NCBI GenBank assembly: GCA_025642075.2
Contig: JAODUO010000153.1
Coordinates: forward strand, 210,001-274,000
Length of the DNA stretch: 64,000 nucleotides
Direction of reading: 5' to 3'
Origin: Ridgeia piscesae
Lineage: Eukaryota; Annelida; Polychaeta; Sabellida; Siboglinidae
Shown here: in pieces, positions 24,052-37,107 of the stretch
Numbering within the stretch: position 1 is the first letter of the stretch
Layout of the letters: every line of letters starts with the position of its first letter
The notes under the pieces: model-generated
Databases searched by the model: none
Told to the model about the DNA's origin: nothing
What the model saw: the letters and a program-made list of their open reading frames with translations, nothing else
Translations under genes and position numbers: made by a program

Positions 24052-27000
24052 CAATTATGCCTTATGTGCCTCAGAAATTAGTGTAAATGGTGTCACATGA
24101 ATGTTTTTAGTCAATTTCAGGTAATAAAAACACATTTAAAGTTTGTAAACTGGCTTAACAGTTGACATCCATGTGTCCACCATAACATGTGTGACTGGCC
24201 AAAAAAATTCCTGCATAAACAAATGTCCCCGATAACAAATGTAGCATCATGCCAGTACATGTCCATGACAGTAAGTTCGCAAGTAGATTGAACGTACCAG
24301 ATCACAAACATGACATTCCCCAGAGCATTAACTGACACTAGCAATGTCAGGCAATATTGGGATGGCAATGTATAATTATGTACATATAATCAAATGTTAG
24401 TCTACCTAGAACTGACATAGTGATAGTGTCAAACAGTAAGAATCACTCCTGTTGAAGGATGGAAAACCCTATTTACAAACATGTGCCACATTGGGTATAC
24501 ACCTGTGTGTTGAGCCTGAACAAACACAATACTGGGAACACATCAGCATGGAAAAGTACAATGAAAATTTATCAAATCAGTACTTATTACAGTGTACTGT
24601 GAACACCAGCAGATTACACATGCAGACCTGTCTGAGCAAAGCCTAGAGAAGTCTGTTCTAAAATAGTGGAGCCCTGTTTAAACATGAAGGAATAAAGGTG
24701 AAAGCTAGTCTGAGTAACTGGAAGACGCTTGATTACTGGTGTTGTGTGGGAAAGAAACGCTGTTATAGAATACCAAAGTACAGTTGAGATCATTTCTGTC
24801 ATTGCTGGATCTATAAGTTGCAGTTTGCTGACACGATAATCAACTGTATGCCTAATGACCTCTGTTAAGCCATACCTACAAAAAGAATACAATACATATA
24901 AAATGGTTCTGGACCAGGCTTTCGTTCACTGCAGGCAGGCAAAGTGACGCGTTGCTTATAATTATACAGACAGTCATTAAATGGAGCACATGTTATCGGT
25001 GGTATCTGCATTCATATCATGCAAATTTGTCTTGTACGCCTGATCCAGGCAATAACAGCGTTAGCATTCAGCCTCAGGCACAACCAACACCAAGAAATAC
25101 TTTTCATGTGCTGAAGACAGCCTGCAAAGCCTAACGTTTCAAGCCCCACCCCAGTATATTACTACATACCTGTCAAAAAACATCTACCGCTGGCAGTCTT
25201 TACTTTTGTCTCAGTGCAATTATGCGAAATAAAATATTAATGGAATTTCAGAGTGAGTCAGTTGTCAGTATTAATTATTAAGTATGAAAAAGTTCTATCA
25301 TGTTCACCTTCAAAAAATGGCCTGCAATTAAGGCTATAACTTACTGTAATTTTTTATCTTTTCGTTTTACAGTATTTTTAATTTTAAAATGACTTTATTA
25401 CGTGATACGTAGAAGAGACAATACAGACAGATGACTGACTGTTGTCACTGATGCAGATGTATGATTTCTCGTAATATGTAATAATCCATGTAACAAAGTT
25501 GTTGAATTAACAGCAGATTAGCACCACAACTGATTATCTTCATTTAACTTTGCATTTTCTCTTGTTATAGTCTCAGCCTTAAATTTTGTAAAGTACATAT
25601 GCAACAGTTCTACCAGTTCAAATATGTCTGCGTGATCATGATGATTGGGTGACCATGTAAATATCACACTCGAAAACGGCACATGGGGGCAGCTTCGTCT
25701 TTTTTCCCATGAAAAAAGGACTTTGTTTTGTTTTTGGTTGTAAATTGTGCTCATGAGTTTCTTTTTCCAAAGGATAATTACAAGCAGAAGTAGAGAGAGA
25801 CACTTTACCAGTAACAATGACCATGGAAATCATCATCTTAATGGATTATTATGGTGGCTGCCATGGCGTCGGCGGCTACTAGTTTGACAGTTTGGCAATC
25901 TTGATATGTAATGAAGAATGCCACCTTTTGCACAGTACACCCTGTTTTGGTGTAAATGTGTTATGAATGTGTGCATTTACCTGGTAGACAACTTATCAGG
26001 TATAAGCGAACTAACTGTTGTGAAACCACAATGTACAGCAATGTAACATTCACAGTTTTGATCACGAGCAACGATCCATTGTACAATAATCCCGTAATTT
26101 TGAGAGAAAAAGATACATAATTTATTATAGACTAATATCGTTAATACTATCTGTGCTGCGTAAATCACTATGTCTGTGATAATGTGGTCAACGGAATATT
26201 AAATCCGACAGGTAAGAAAGCTGTAACACGAGATATTCATGACCTGATTTCCTAATACAATGTAACAGAAACCGAGCTGATGACATTAGGTTATAATCCA
26301 TATTTTATAAGCCTTTATCAATCCGGCGCTTTGCCTTTATGTAATTCTGCCATCTAGACGGTATTACTGGTGTCCAGCCATGTAACTATACTGCTAAAAG
26401 AATGACCATAATATAGAAGCACTAACATTAACCTTCCCCAATCGTCTTAGTTTATTTTCGTCAGTCGGAAATTACAACTGATGTTGTTGATAGGATGAGG
26501 GAGTTTATAAGATTGTTGCCAGTGAGTCGGCTGCACTTCCAAGTACTGGATGGTCAATTTCTGTGTAACCCACTTGGGGAAACTGTTTCTTTTGTAAATG
26601 ACATTTGGGCAATTTTAAAGTACTGTTCACCTAAAATAAGTGCTAAACGTATGCAATATGAATGCATATCTACATGAAACGCTATTGACATATATTTGTA
26701 GTTATTAGTACTGCCTACATGCATAGTAATATAGTATACATATATGGTAAAAATAATATCATTAGATATCCCACTAGGTCATATCTGAATGGCGTAGTAC
26801 CCGTGGTAATAACATCACATAAATCACTACATATGATATGTACAACGTGTACAATGCAGGTATTAAATCATTATGACAATCCTTCTGGATCACTAATCAC
26901 CTCGTAAGCAGGCCTTGTAATTAGTAATCCTACTTACACTAATGAGTGACTGGATAATATTAGCTACTGCCAAGGAAAGTCAACTTGGCCGAATGGTCAA

Positions 27001-27479
27001 CCGGGAACACTACAAACTGTTTGTAAACTTTAAGAATGTTCCAATCAAAAGTCACGGTTGTTTGATTAGTTCACCAACTCTCCTTCTACAGCTGATAAAT
27101 ATTGTTTGACATCATCTTGTATGGTATGCAGAAAATGTCACATGCCATCATACTGGTAATTGAGAGTTTGTAACTTAGCCTAATTCTGATTTATAAAAAT
27201 GTCTTTCCATAATTTGAGCAAACAGTACTTAGCATGACAGGTGATATCGTCTCACAGCCTGCAATATATACTGTATGTGTTTCTGTAATAAACTAATATA
27301 TAATGTAACTGAGTTTCTATGTTAGGCTTCATTCAAGACAACCTGGGTTCAAGTCCATTTAATTTTATCAGCCGTTTTAATACTTTGGCAGTGTCATTTA
27401 TCCTGCAGCGTGCTGAATCAGGATGAATGCAGCACAGGGTTTTTGTTAAAGCCACCCAATTCATTCGTTTGCCCAACAC
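24009..27479. other. Intergenic, no gene recognised
   Basis: An AT microsatellite (24020-24048) and otherwise unique-looking DNA. Short open frames here show no family resemblance and no paired splice sites. Confidence 0.4.
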
Positions 27480-28790
27480 CAACTCGGTTCTTTTATGTCC
27501 AAATGTGTAATGTGTTAATGGTTTAAAGGGAACCAAAAGAAAAAATCGACATGCTATGCACATGAAAGAGTTAATATAAACCAACCATTTCGAATGGTAA
27601 TCACATTTTATTGGCCGATGACGTATCCGGTGGTTTCCCGTTCAATGTTGTAAACACAATGTTATGAGATATGCACATTCGGTCTTTGTGTGTTGATTTG
27701 CGTGATACATTATGCCAAACTGCTCAGCATTTAGCTTAACAATACACATGTAAAAAACAAAAGCTGTCATAGTTTCACTCCCTGTTGGAATGACCACAAC
27801 TGAAGCAGTGCATAGCTTCGTAACTGTGGACGGGCTAGATCATGGATGGAACTAATCATGGAAGCCCTCAATATACAGTTTACTTTGTTTGCCGTACTTC
27901 GAAGAAAACTGCTTCGAAGAGGATGTTTCTCATCGTATAGATCTGCAGAAACGATGGCGATGTTGAGATTTCAAGCATCGATCTGTGCAAACGATATTTA
28001 GTCACCGACCACAGTCAAACCCCCACATTTTCCATCGAGCACGCAGACAAGTCAGAATGCAAGAAGGTTAGTAAATATCAAATCTTTGGTATCTAAATGA
28101 TTTAAATTGTGTACCATTAGACACACTGAGGTATCTGTCGTTATGACTTATGTACATCATTATATTGTTTATAAATGTGAGCCACAGTTAACGTTCTAGA
28201 AGGTACTAGGTAAACACAGCAAGGATTGAGGCTGAGGCGGGCGCCGGCCAGCTAGGTCTAAGTGAGTTAGGCCGTCTGCCGCCACGACAATGAATGCCTT
28301 CACTGTGACTTTGCTGGTTAATATTCAGTACTATTAGTTTTACTTAATCCTACTTTGAATGGTATCACATGAACAGAGGCATAGGTACGTTAGAAATAAG
28401 GTAAAACTACGTGACAATAAGGCTAGAACACAGCCGAATAGGCTAGCAGGGCCAAGCCGGATCGGGGTTCTTTGACATCACTCACTAAATCAGTTTTCAA
28501 AACTACTGCCTTTCTAAGCTTCCTCTTTATAGGTTGACCACTCGAAAAATGCCAGCATGACAGATGTGCCAGGAGTACTTGTTATGTCAGACATCAACAA
28601 TGGCACATCTCATGTAGTTTGACAGACAATGTGTTAAAAAATGTTTTATCTATAAACCAGTGACAATAAAAATGTGGTTGTAGTTCGAATTGGTTGGTTT
28701 CTATTAACTATTTGACGTGCATAGCATGTAACGTTCCCTTGTGGTTCTCTTTAACTAGTAGGCACAGTCAAAAAAGAACCGTCATTACAC
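27480..28790. repeat. Long imperfect inverted repeat
   Basis: About 105 bp at 27480-27605 is the reverse complement of 28684-28790 with scattered mismatches; shared blocks are TGGTTGGTTT, TATTAACT, GTGCATAGCATGT and AAAAGAACCG. The loop is about 1.08 kb and shows no gene I recognise. It could be an old DNA element or two inverted copies of a dispersed repeat. Confidence 0.65.
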
Positions 28791-29139
28791 CGGGTATAAC
28801 TGACAAAACAATCTGCAGCTGTCAACGTCCTGCGCTTTTTCGGCCACATGCTTGTTGCATGATCGGCATCCTATGGCACAATAACAAATGCTTTTGCCCA
28901 TCATGACGAAGATTCTGAAGTGTTTCGCATATGAAGGTACGTATTAAGTGTATTATTGCAGTTAGCAACAAGAGCGAGTAGTCGTGGGCTAATTCAACGA
29001 GAACTGCAACTTGCGAATGTCTACATTACAGACCAAGTCAATACGGATTCTCTGACTTGTAAGATTAGCTAGTTTGGTAGTCACCATCACCTCGGCATCA
29101 CTCAGTCAGATACAGTTTGTATTGATATGTACTTAGTAT

Positions 29140-30022
29140 CAGACATGTCAAATACATTGAAATGTATTTAAATACAAATACTATTGAGGGATTCAAATAT
29201 AAATACAATTACAAATACTTTTTAAAGCAAAAGTATTTAAATACAAATACATTGACAAGTATTACAAATAGTTTTTCAAATAGTTTTTCAAATACTTTTT
29301 CAGAATATATTACTATAAAATCTTATATCGAGACATCTCGTTCATAGGCATAAGTGTTTTGCTCATAAGATGACAGGCAGACCAGTGCTAGGGAGTCTTG
29401 ATATTGCTAACTATATAACAGTGACAACTGACTCAGAAACCTCTATCCACCAGCCAGGAGGTCTATAAAAATCCTATGTTGCCATCAGAAGACACAATGC
29501 TAATGACAGCTAGGATCTTGTGAGGAAGTGTAACAACTCAACTTGAAAGACAGTCTGGAGGCCAGAATAGCCTGGTGCCAGCTTAAAGCCTGACTAAAGA
29601 ACAAAGGGGATATTGACCTATGGTCACTGTCAGGTGCTAATCCACCCTCTGGCCCTGAGCAAACATAATTTGTGCTCACTGCCAGTGCCTTAGGGGACAA
29701 CTGCTGTCAAATGTCTTCTTCAATAATTAGCACTGTTGGGTGAAAGACAGTAATGTTGCCTTCAGTGGGTATTTTGAAGCTTGAAAACAACTGGTTTGGT
29801 GATTTGCAAGTGAATATAATCAGTTTGGCAGGCATTGCATGTGATCTTGAAATAGAAATGTTGATACTGACAATGAATTTGAAAATGTCCAATACCTTAG
29901 GAAAGTATTTAAATAAAAATATACTTTATACTTTTAATTCCTAAACATCAAATACAAATACAAATACTTTAAAAAAAATATTTAAATACTTTCAAATACA
30001 GATGTATTTGACCCCATGTCTG
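29140..30022. mobile_element. Non-autonomous DNA element with AAATAC-rich ends (hAT-like)
   Basis: Left end CAGACATGTCAAATACATTG, right end ATGTATTTGACCCCATGTCTG in inverted orientation, each followed by blocks of ATTTAAATACAAATACTTTT. The CAG..CTG ends suggest hAT, but a clean 8-bp target duplication is not visible. No transposase was recognised in the interior. A partial left-end copy lies at 31125-31300. Confidence 0.65.
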
Positions 30023-31124
30023 AGTCCAGTATTGTATTTAATTACGCAGGAACTTGTTGTTTTGCAAAAGTACACATCTAGAGAGAGAGAGCCTAGACTG
30101 CCCTGAGGGATATAGGCACTGTAGAAGTTTTACAATTATTATTATAACTTATAATAATAAGTAGTATTGGTTTGGGGGCTTTGGCAGTAGGCTCCTATTG
30201 ATCATGCAAGAAACTTGGTGCTTTTAGGGGAGCATTCATTAAACCCTCTCATTATTTGACTGGACATTTGATGATCTAAATCACCTTATTTTACCAACTA
30301 AGTTACTTAAAGTTTAAGATAGTAATGTAATACGTAATTGAAAAGTAAGTGAAATTCTGAGTTTATAATTATCAAAATCATTTATTAAATGTGTGATTTA
30401 CATACAGCTTAACTTAATTCAACTACAATGATTATGAAATTTATTACCTGTCCTGCTTACAGCGACTCCCAATGATTTTGTGTTCTGCTTTCAAATGAAT
30501 GCTATTCTTGACCCTCTGATGAGGTGAAACTGTGAGGGTACCCTCATCCACCACTATGAGGTTTAGTGGGCTAAAAGTAACCAGAATACAAATGTGCATT
30601 GTCTGACTAATTTGTTATCTTTTCAAGGCTGTTGGATCACAGGCTCCTTATTTGTAATGAGCTGGACTTTGACTTTCTAATTTTTGTCCTCATCGTTTTC
30701 ATAACAGTTATCTCCCTATCCATTTGTGTGTGCTTGGAACATGCACTTTGAAATTACAATAACTCGATCTTGGAACACCCATATAATCCCCATGTGTAAA
30801 TGAGATTCGTAGATGTAATGGCTTGAATCTCAGAAAGTTTACACAGAAAGCTATATATTTTCATCTTGAAATATTTTACATTTCTATGCTCATTAGACCC
30901 AGAGATTAAACTAATGTCACTTAAATCTGCTTATAATTAAAAATCAGCTTTAATTCATAAGACTATGTTTATATACATCATAATAATACATTTTTAAATC
31001 GCCACAGATCCATAGAATAATTTTATTTCCCCCACCCCAAGCGCACAAGCTTCGATTGGACTTTTAATGCCCTGAAAGACGCCAGTCCATTGTATATGGA
31101 AGAACAAGATACAGCCTATATTGC
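30023..31124. other. Intergenic, no feature seen
   Basis: AT-rich DNA between two AAATAC-rich repeat copies; nothing supported. Confidence 0.35.
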
Positions 31125-31300
31125 CAAATACACTGAAATGAATTTAAATACAAATACTATTGAGGGATTCAAATATAAATACAATTACAAATACCTTTAA
31201 AAGCAAAAGTATTTAAATACAAATACATTGTAAAGTATTTCAAATACTTTTTCAAATACTTTTCAAATACTTTTCAAATACTTTTTATTTTCAGGATATA
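31125..31300. repeat. Fragment of the AAATAC-rich element
   Basis: Shares ATACAAATACTATTGAGGGA and following sequence with 29165-29290. Only the left part is present. Confidence 0.75.
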
Positions 31301-31735
31301 ATTGCTACGTACCGCATTCCAAGTGAATGTACAATTAATGCTACAAACACATATATACTTACATGTTAACTTGTCATTTCTGTCCCCACTATATGCCAGA
31401 GAATAGGTAAAAACACACTTTATAATACATGTACAATTTTTAAGCTACCCTCTGCATATTTTTCAAACAGCTTTCCCAAGGGGCATGCCCCCAAACCACC
31501 ACATTTTGTGTCTGACACCTGCTCAGCTCACCCTACCACCTCACTCATCGTTTTACCCCGGGAAACACTAAAGAGGGATGTTAACAAATTTCGGAATGTG
31601 TGATAATCAGCAGATCTTTAAATGTGTCTGATGACCTAAAATGGACTACAAACACACATGTGACACCATTTACACTCACTTTTGAGGCATAACTGACAAT
31701 ATCTATGGTTTTGAAAGACCTTTTTTCCTCTTTCA

Positions 31736-31822
31736 TTACCCGTCCACCCATATTTCTACCCGTCCACAATGGTTTATACCCATCCAAATGAAAGGTGGAT
31801 GGGTCTCTACATAAAGCTATGG
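31736..31822. repeat. Dispersed repeat, copy 2 (inverted)
   Basis: Reverse complement of 23926-24008, with TACCCGTCCACCCATAT and CATAAAGCTATGG. Confidence 0.8.
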
Positions 31823-32440
31823 TGCAGTATCCAATCCTCAGGATTGCTCAAAGTCCGAAGCTCTACACCGGGTCTGAGCCACTGTGCTCTACTCATTCGA
31901 GCCATTGTATTATAGTATACTATAGTTACTATGTGTACTGTTATAATAATAATAAACTTTTTTTAGACACTTTACTCAAAGAGCTTTACACTGACTCTCA
32001 AAAAGCCAAATGGCTTCCTAGTCCACCTGCCATCTAGAGTTGAATCTCTAGGTGGCAATCTTGTTAAATCTTGTTAAATCTACTTCCCTGACAGACCTGT
32101 TCATTCAGACACCATGTCAGCTTCTCCGGGAAGCATCAATGCAGCCATATGCTGCAATTAATACGCGAAGGCTGCTCGTACACATATCCACCACTGTCTA
32201 TTGCAAGGTACTCGTTTATACAGCTGAGTGAATTAGAGCAATGCAGAGTGAAAGAACTTGCTCAAGGTTTTAACACTGCAGTACAGGATTCGAACCAGGG
32301 TCCTCTTAGTCGAGAGTCCGAAGCTCTACACTGGGTCTGAGCCACTGTGCTCTACTCATTCAAGCCATTGTACTATAGTATATACTATAGTTACTATGTG
32401 CATTGTTATAATAATAATAAACTTTTCTTAGACACTAAAA
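31823..32440. repeat. LINE-tail/SINE-like repeat with a 462-bp-spaced direct repeat
   Basis: About 105 bp (GTCCGAAGCTCTACACCGGG to AATAATAATAAACTTTT) at 31856-31960 recurs at 32318-32426. Between them are AGAGCTTTACAC, CTTGCTCAAGG and GGATTCGAACCAGGGTCC, the signature of tRNA-like/L2-type SINE tails. TGCAGTATCCAATCCTCAGG at 31822 is the reverse complement of the tail of the SINE at 55855-56172. Confidence 0.65.
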
Positions 32441-33095
32441 TCTTCAGTTGTGGACACCCTTGTTCAGCAGCGTCGACAATAAAATTTAGTAGTTAGTAAA
32501 TCAATCAACCATAGGTCATTAACACAGTAGGAACCCTGATTACATAATAGAATAGACCGGTGTAGATAAGCTGGGCGCCACACACCTGACACGATCCACG
32601 TCTATATATGACTACAATTAGGTTGACATGTATGCACAACTCACTTCACAAGTTACTGTAAGTTTTGAGTAAGAGGCACGACCCACCTTTCATTGCGCTC
32701 GTTTGGGTTGAGAGCAGTACTCAACTGCAATGCTCGTAGACTGGCTGTGCTGTCGCCGCTCTGTCGAGTGTAGTTGTATTCCTAGCCGGCCTAGGAGTAG
32801 GTTTTAACTCTAAACCAAGTCCAAGTCCGTATCCATGTTCACATGTTTGCTGTGTTTTCATGACACATACGCCTGGGACCACATCGATTTATTTGGTGGG
32901 TGCAAACGGTGCTTATTTAATATCAGACTTATAGAGCACTGCAAGCTGAGCGTGTGTACTCACTCACGTTGTTGCTATGTTGCTTTAGCTTAGCTGCCCA
33001 TTTGGCGGTTACCGAACCGCGACGCGAACGCACGGTTGCTATCGGCTGATACATCTCCCTCCCTCCGCCGCAGAAGCGACACGGTGAGTATTGAG
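32441..33095. other. Intergenic, no gene recognised
   Basis: Unique-looking sequence, more GC-rich near 32.7-33.1 kb. Nothing supported. Confidence 0.35.
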
Positions 33096-33134
33096 TAGCT
33101 TCGGTTACCCAGACTACGTGAGGTGGCAGCACTT
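33096..33134 (+). repeat. 40-bp dispersed motif, copy 2, cut by an LTR
   Basis: TAGCTTCGGTTACCCAGACT then ACGTGAGGTGGCAGCACTT. The other copies continue with TTTTA, whereas here the sequence changes to TGTGAATATTG, the probable start of an LTR. Confidence 0.7.
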
Positions 33135-33409
33135 GTGAATATTGTGGAAGTGTAAGTCTACGCTGATCACCAGATGGCGGAACTGGAAGGGGAATTTCCA
33201 GTGTACTGGACATAATCAGTCACCGTCACTGACCAGCAGGGGCCGGGAGTTTATAAATAGGCGCATTTACCATCACGACTGACTTGAAAGCTGTAAGGTC
33301 TGAGTTAGACTGACGTTATTGCGACACTACAAATCCACAGATAACACGGAAGATACCCAGGTAAGCAAGCCTTCAGAGTAGTCGTCCGCATTGGTGTCAG
33401 AAGTGGGAT
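33134..33409 (+). mobile_element. LTR retrotransposon fragment: LTR plus tRNA-Leu-type primer-binding site
   Basis: A segment starting TGTGAATATTGTGG and ending GTCGTCCGCA (33390) has TG..CA ends and an internal TTTATAAATAGG TATA box at about 33250. It is followed by TGGTGTCAGAAGTGGGAT (33392-33409), an 18-base primer-binding site complementary to the 3' end of a tRNA-Leu. No gag or pol follows: the sequence passes into an unrelated non-LTR element at about 33460. Probably Gypsy-like. Confidence 0.7.
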
Positions 33410-34061
33410 ATCTGTGTCTACGGCTTGCTATAAGCTGCATGCTGTAAATAAGGGTTAATCGAGTTGCCTCAAAAATATTGGAAATTATATTGCTGGAACT
33501 TTTGACACCATATCTTAATACAACCGACACTCAGTTTGGATTTAAGAACGGACACTCTACTGACCACTGTATATTTGCTTTAATTTTTTTATTCAGTACT
33601 ATAAAAGTAACAATAGCCCGGTGTATTCATGCTTTCTGGACGCTTCAAAAGCATTTGACAGAGTCAATCACTGGACGCTTTTTAGAAAATTGCCTAATCG
33701 AGGTGTGCCTGTTGTACTTATCCGTATCTTGTTGTACTGCTACAGAACCCAAACAGTCTGTATCAAATTGGGTTCTACAACATCAGACTTTTTGAATGTT
33801 TCGAATGGTGTTCGACAAGGTGGGATTTTGTCCCCATATTTATTTATCGTATACATTGATGATCTGAGCAATATGCTCAATAGTGCTGGTACAGGTTGCC
33901 ACACACACAACTGCTGCACTAATCACGTGCTCTATGCTGATGACATATGTGTTATTGTTCCCATGCAGTCATATAGTGGGCTTCAGGGTTTGCTGAACAT
34001 ATGTGCAAAGTTTGGTCTGGAAAATGATGTTGAATATAACCCTATCAGGTCGTTATGTATG

Positions 34062-36507
34062 ATAATAATAATAATAATAATTTGGTATAGCGCCACATCC
34101 ATAATCATTCGTGGCGCTTCACAACATATTACAATTTAAACGACATAAAAAGATATATGTATACAATAAGACAAATACTAGTGTGTTAAAATAAATGTAA
34201 ACAAATGTATATGTATATGTATATAAATAAATAAAATTAGTACGGTATTAAATAGCGTAGCACTTTTAAATAAATAAATAAATTACGTATTAGTCATAAA
34301 AATACATAATAATCGGTCTAGTGTATAATTATATTACAATTATACTGATAACTGACGGTATAGGTATAATTTATTAGTAATAAATAGTTTAGTAGATGTT
34401 AAAACTGTTAAAATAATAATAATAACAATTACGTAACAATAATGCCAATAAATAAGTGTATAACTATGTATTGATAATATTACCAAATAATCTAGTAAAA
34501 AAATGATATAATGTTCATGTCGAATTACATTAATATGCAATACGACAAAAAATGCGTCTTCGGTAGACGTTTGAAGCTGGTGAGATTGTTACAAGTCTTA
34601 ATGACCGTTGGTAAATTGTTCCATAGAGGGGCAGCAGCGACAGCGAACGAGCAGTCTCCAGCTTTGGTACGAGTACACTTCACTTCTAACATGTTATTGT
34701 TCGCAGAGCGCAGTGTTCTTGTCGATTGATACGGGCACACGAGTTCACATAAATACACTGGCGAGTCGTTGTGCATGGCTTTGTAAGTGAATACAAGTAG
34801 CTTGAAATCAACTCTGCACACAATGGGCAGCCAGTGGAGTTCGCGTAACAAGGGTGTGGCACTGTCGCTACGCGGGCTACGCATAATCAACCTGGCAGCC
34901 GTGTTTTGTATTCGCTGTAGACGGGCGATGTTAATTGCAGACGTAAGAGCGCGTTACAGTAGTCAAGCCGTGATGTGATAATGGCATTGACAACGCGTTC
35001 CTTTGTCGGTCTGGGAAGAAAGCGGCTAATCTGATAGCACTGATAGTTTGCGACACTTGCTTTTTCATATCAAGGTGCTTATCAATGCAAACACCAAGAC
35101 ACTGCACACAAAGCGAAACCGTAATTGTAGCCATACCAACGCGAATCACACTTTTATCCACGATTGCATTTGCAGACTCGGCACAATCGGAAGATATTGT
35201 GTCTTGCCATCGTTCATGAACATATAATTCCGTGCCATCCAGACTTTTACCTCATCTAAACAATCTTCCATTTGCTTAACTGCAGCCAATAATGCAGAAT
35301 GGTTCAAGTCAAAATGAGCATATACCTGTAAATCATCGGCATATTGATGGGAAAATTGTCCATGATGTCACCGATAGGTTGGACGTATAATGAAAAGAGC
35401 AGTGGCCCAAGCACAGAGCCTTGCGGGACACCTCTCGTTAGAGTAGTTGTACTCGATGACTGGTCACCGATTACTACTCGCTGCTTCCTCTCCTTCAGAT
35501 AAGATATCATCCAATCCAGTGTTTTGCCAACAAAGCCGTAGCGCAAACGTAACCGCCTAATCAAGATGTTATGGTTGATCGTATTGAAGGAGGTGTGGTG
35601 GTCCCAGATTCGACCAGTCCAGGATTCGTACGAATCTGGGGCCGCGACGGTAGCGGATTCGTACCGAGTCAGGATTCGCCTTTGTTACTAACGTAGTTTC
35701 CGTTAGTAATACATCAAGTATTGAAATAATATTGTTATCACGCACATCTTAAATAAAAAATGGATTAACTTATGTGATCATTTTCACTCATTCGAACGTC
35801 TTGTGTTATTTAGTCGAATCTCGGTCCGGGCATGACGTATGCCGTTGCCACTACGTCAGAGCGCGTCAGAACAGATAAAAGCGATCATTGCGCATGCGCG
35901 CGCATGCGCGATATGCGTTTAGACGAATCCTGGACTGGTCGAATCTGGGACCACCACAGCGGAACTGAAATCAACGAGAAGCAAGATGGTTCCTAGTTTT
36001 TTGTCCATTGCTGTTTTGACGGCACTTGTAACATAGAGCAGCGCAGTTTCTGTTGAATGGTTTTCTGATACGCCGACTGAAAGCACTCCACCATTTGCTG
36101 ACCAGATACATGCGTCATTATGCTAAGCGCGACAATTTTCTCAATTACTTTGTATAATTGAGTGAGGTTACTCACTGGTCGGTAACTGCTCAGGGTGTCT
36201 TTGTCCAGTGATGGTTTCTTTAAAAGTGGTCGAACAATTGCACGCTTCAACGACTTCGGCATCACTCCCTCGTCCAGAGAAGCATTTGTGATCCGTGTGA
36301 TGGCAGGCAAAATACTGGTGATTTTGTCAGTGAGCTGCATGATTTGCAAGCAGAGGATCCAACACGCATGTTTTCTTAGTAGCACAACAAATCGCTGTGA
36401 TCTCTGTGCTCATTGTTCGATCAAACACATTAATACAGTCAATGAAACAACGTCTTTCGTCTGATGGCCTATCGATGTCGTTGAGACACTGCATACCAGA
36501 TAGGAGA
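34062..36507 (-). mobile_element. CR1/L2-type LINE nested in the opposite strand
   Basis: Minus-strand RT pieces: LDEGVMPKSLKRAIVRPLLK and SSYRPVSNL (36.15-36.3 kb), VDFSS (35.97 kb) interrupted by an inverted-repeat element, INHNILIRRLRLRYGFVG, LTRGVPQGSVLGPLLFSLYV (35.4 kb), LGVCIDKHLDM (35.08 kb) and LLRELHWLPIVCRVDFKLLV with PLWNNLP (34.65-34.85 kb). On the plus strand it begins with ATAATAATAATAATAAT, the microsatellite tail typical of CR1/L2 3' ends. Flanked by a 9-bp target duplication TTATGTATG (34053-34061 and 36508-36516). The YADD region seems deleted or frameshifted. Confidence 0.85.
35594..35958. mobile_element. 365-bp MITE with perfect 36-bp terminal inverted repeats
   Basis: Left end TGTGGTGGTCCCAGATTCGA followed by CCAGTCCAGGATTCGT; the right end is its exact reverse complement. 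It interrupts the LINE reading frame between VDFSSA and FNTINHN. Removing it with one copy of a 4-bp near-duplication (GAGG/GCGG) restores that frame. Identical ends suggest a recent insertion. No coding capacity. Confidence 0.9.
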
Positions 36508-36550
36508 TTATGTATGGTCTTCAAACACGTGGTTTTAACCAGAAATGTCC

Positions 36551-36615
<65 letters not shown>

Positions 36616-37107
36616 AACGTAAACAAGCTTGCATATGTCAAAGGAGCAAAATATTTAGGTGTGATAATATGCAATGACCTGAAAGATGACGGAGAAATTT
36701 TGAGACATCTTCGTAATTTTTATGCTAGGTCTAATAGCATTATCAGAAAATTTCACCACTGTTCCGTGGGTGTTAAACTATGCCTGTTTCATGCATATTA
36801 CTGTACAACTTATTGGGCCAATTATGGGTTAACTTTAATAAGGGCTCTTATTTGAAAGCTAAAGTTGCATACAAAAAAATGCATAGACGGATTTGGGGAT
36901 ATAACCGACGGGACAGCGCGAGTAGCATGTTTGCTAATAATGCTATTGATACATTTGGCGCCCTATTGCGTAAAACATTTATGGTTTATAAAACGCATTT
37001 TTAACATAAATAATGACTTCATTAGGGTTATGTACAATTGCTTTGAAATAGTAAATGGCCCAATGTGGATTAGCTGGGCCAATTCGTTGTACAAAGTAAA
37101 TCTGTAA

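Larger units (their letters stand above)
33460..37107 (+). mobile_element. Non-LTR retrotransposon, reverse-transcriptase half, split by an insertion
   Basis: Plus-strand RT in two pieces. 33478-34050 reads LTPYLNTTDTQFGFKNGHST, frameshifts, then FLDASKAFDRVNHW, GVRQGGILSPYLFIVYIDDL and LYADDICVIVP (YADD catalytic box). 36508-37107 continues with LCMVFKHVVL, KGAKYLGVIICNDLKDDGE and a thumb region. The two halves rejoin across the inserted element at 34062-36507. Frameshifts, stops and an AT microsatellite (36552-36598) make it inactive. The fragment at 55745-56490 is the same lineage. Confidence 0.85.

Noticed and set aside
27940..28080. Possible short first exon on the plus strand (ATGCAAGAAG|GTTAGT)
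   Set aside because: Only three codons before a donor-like site and no matching downstream exon; chance cannot be excluded.
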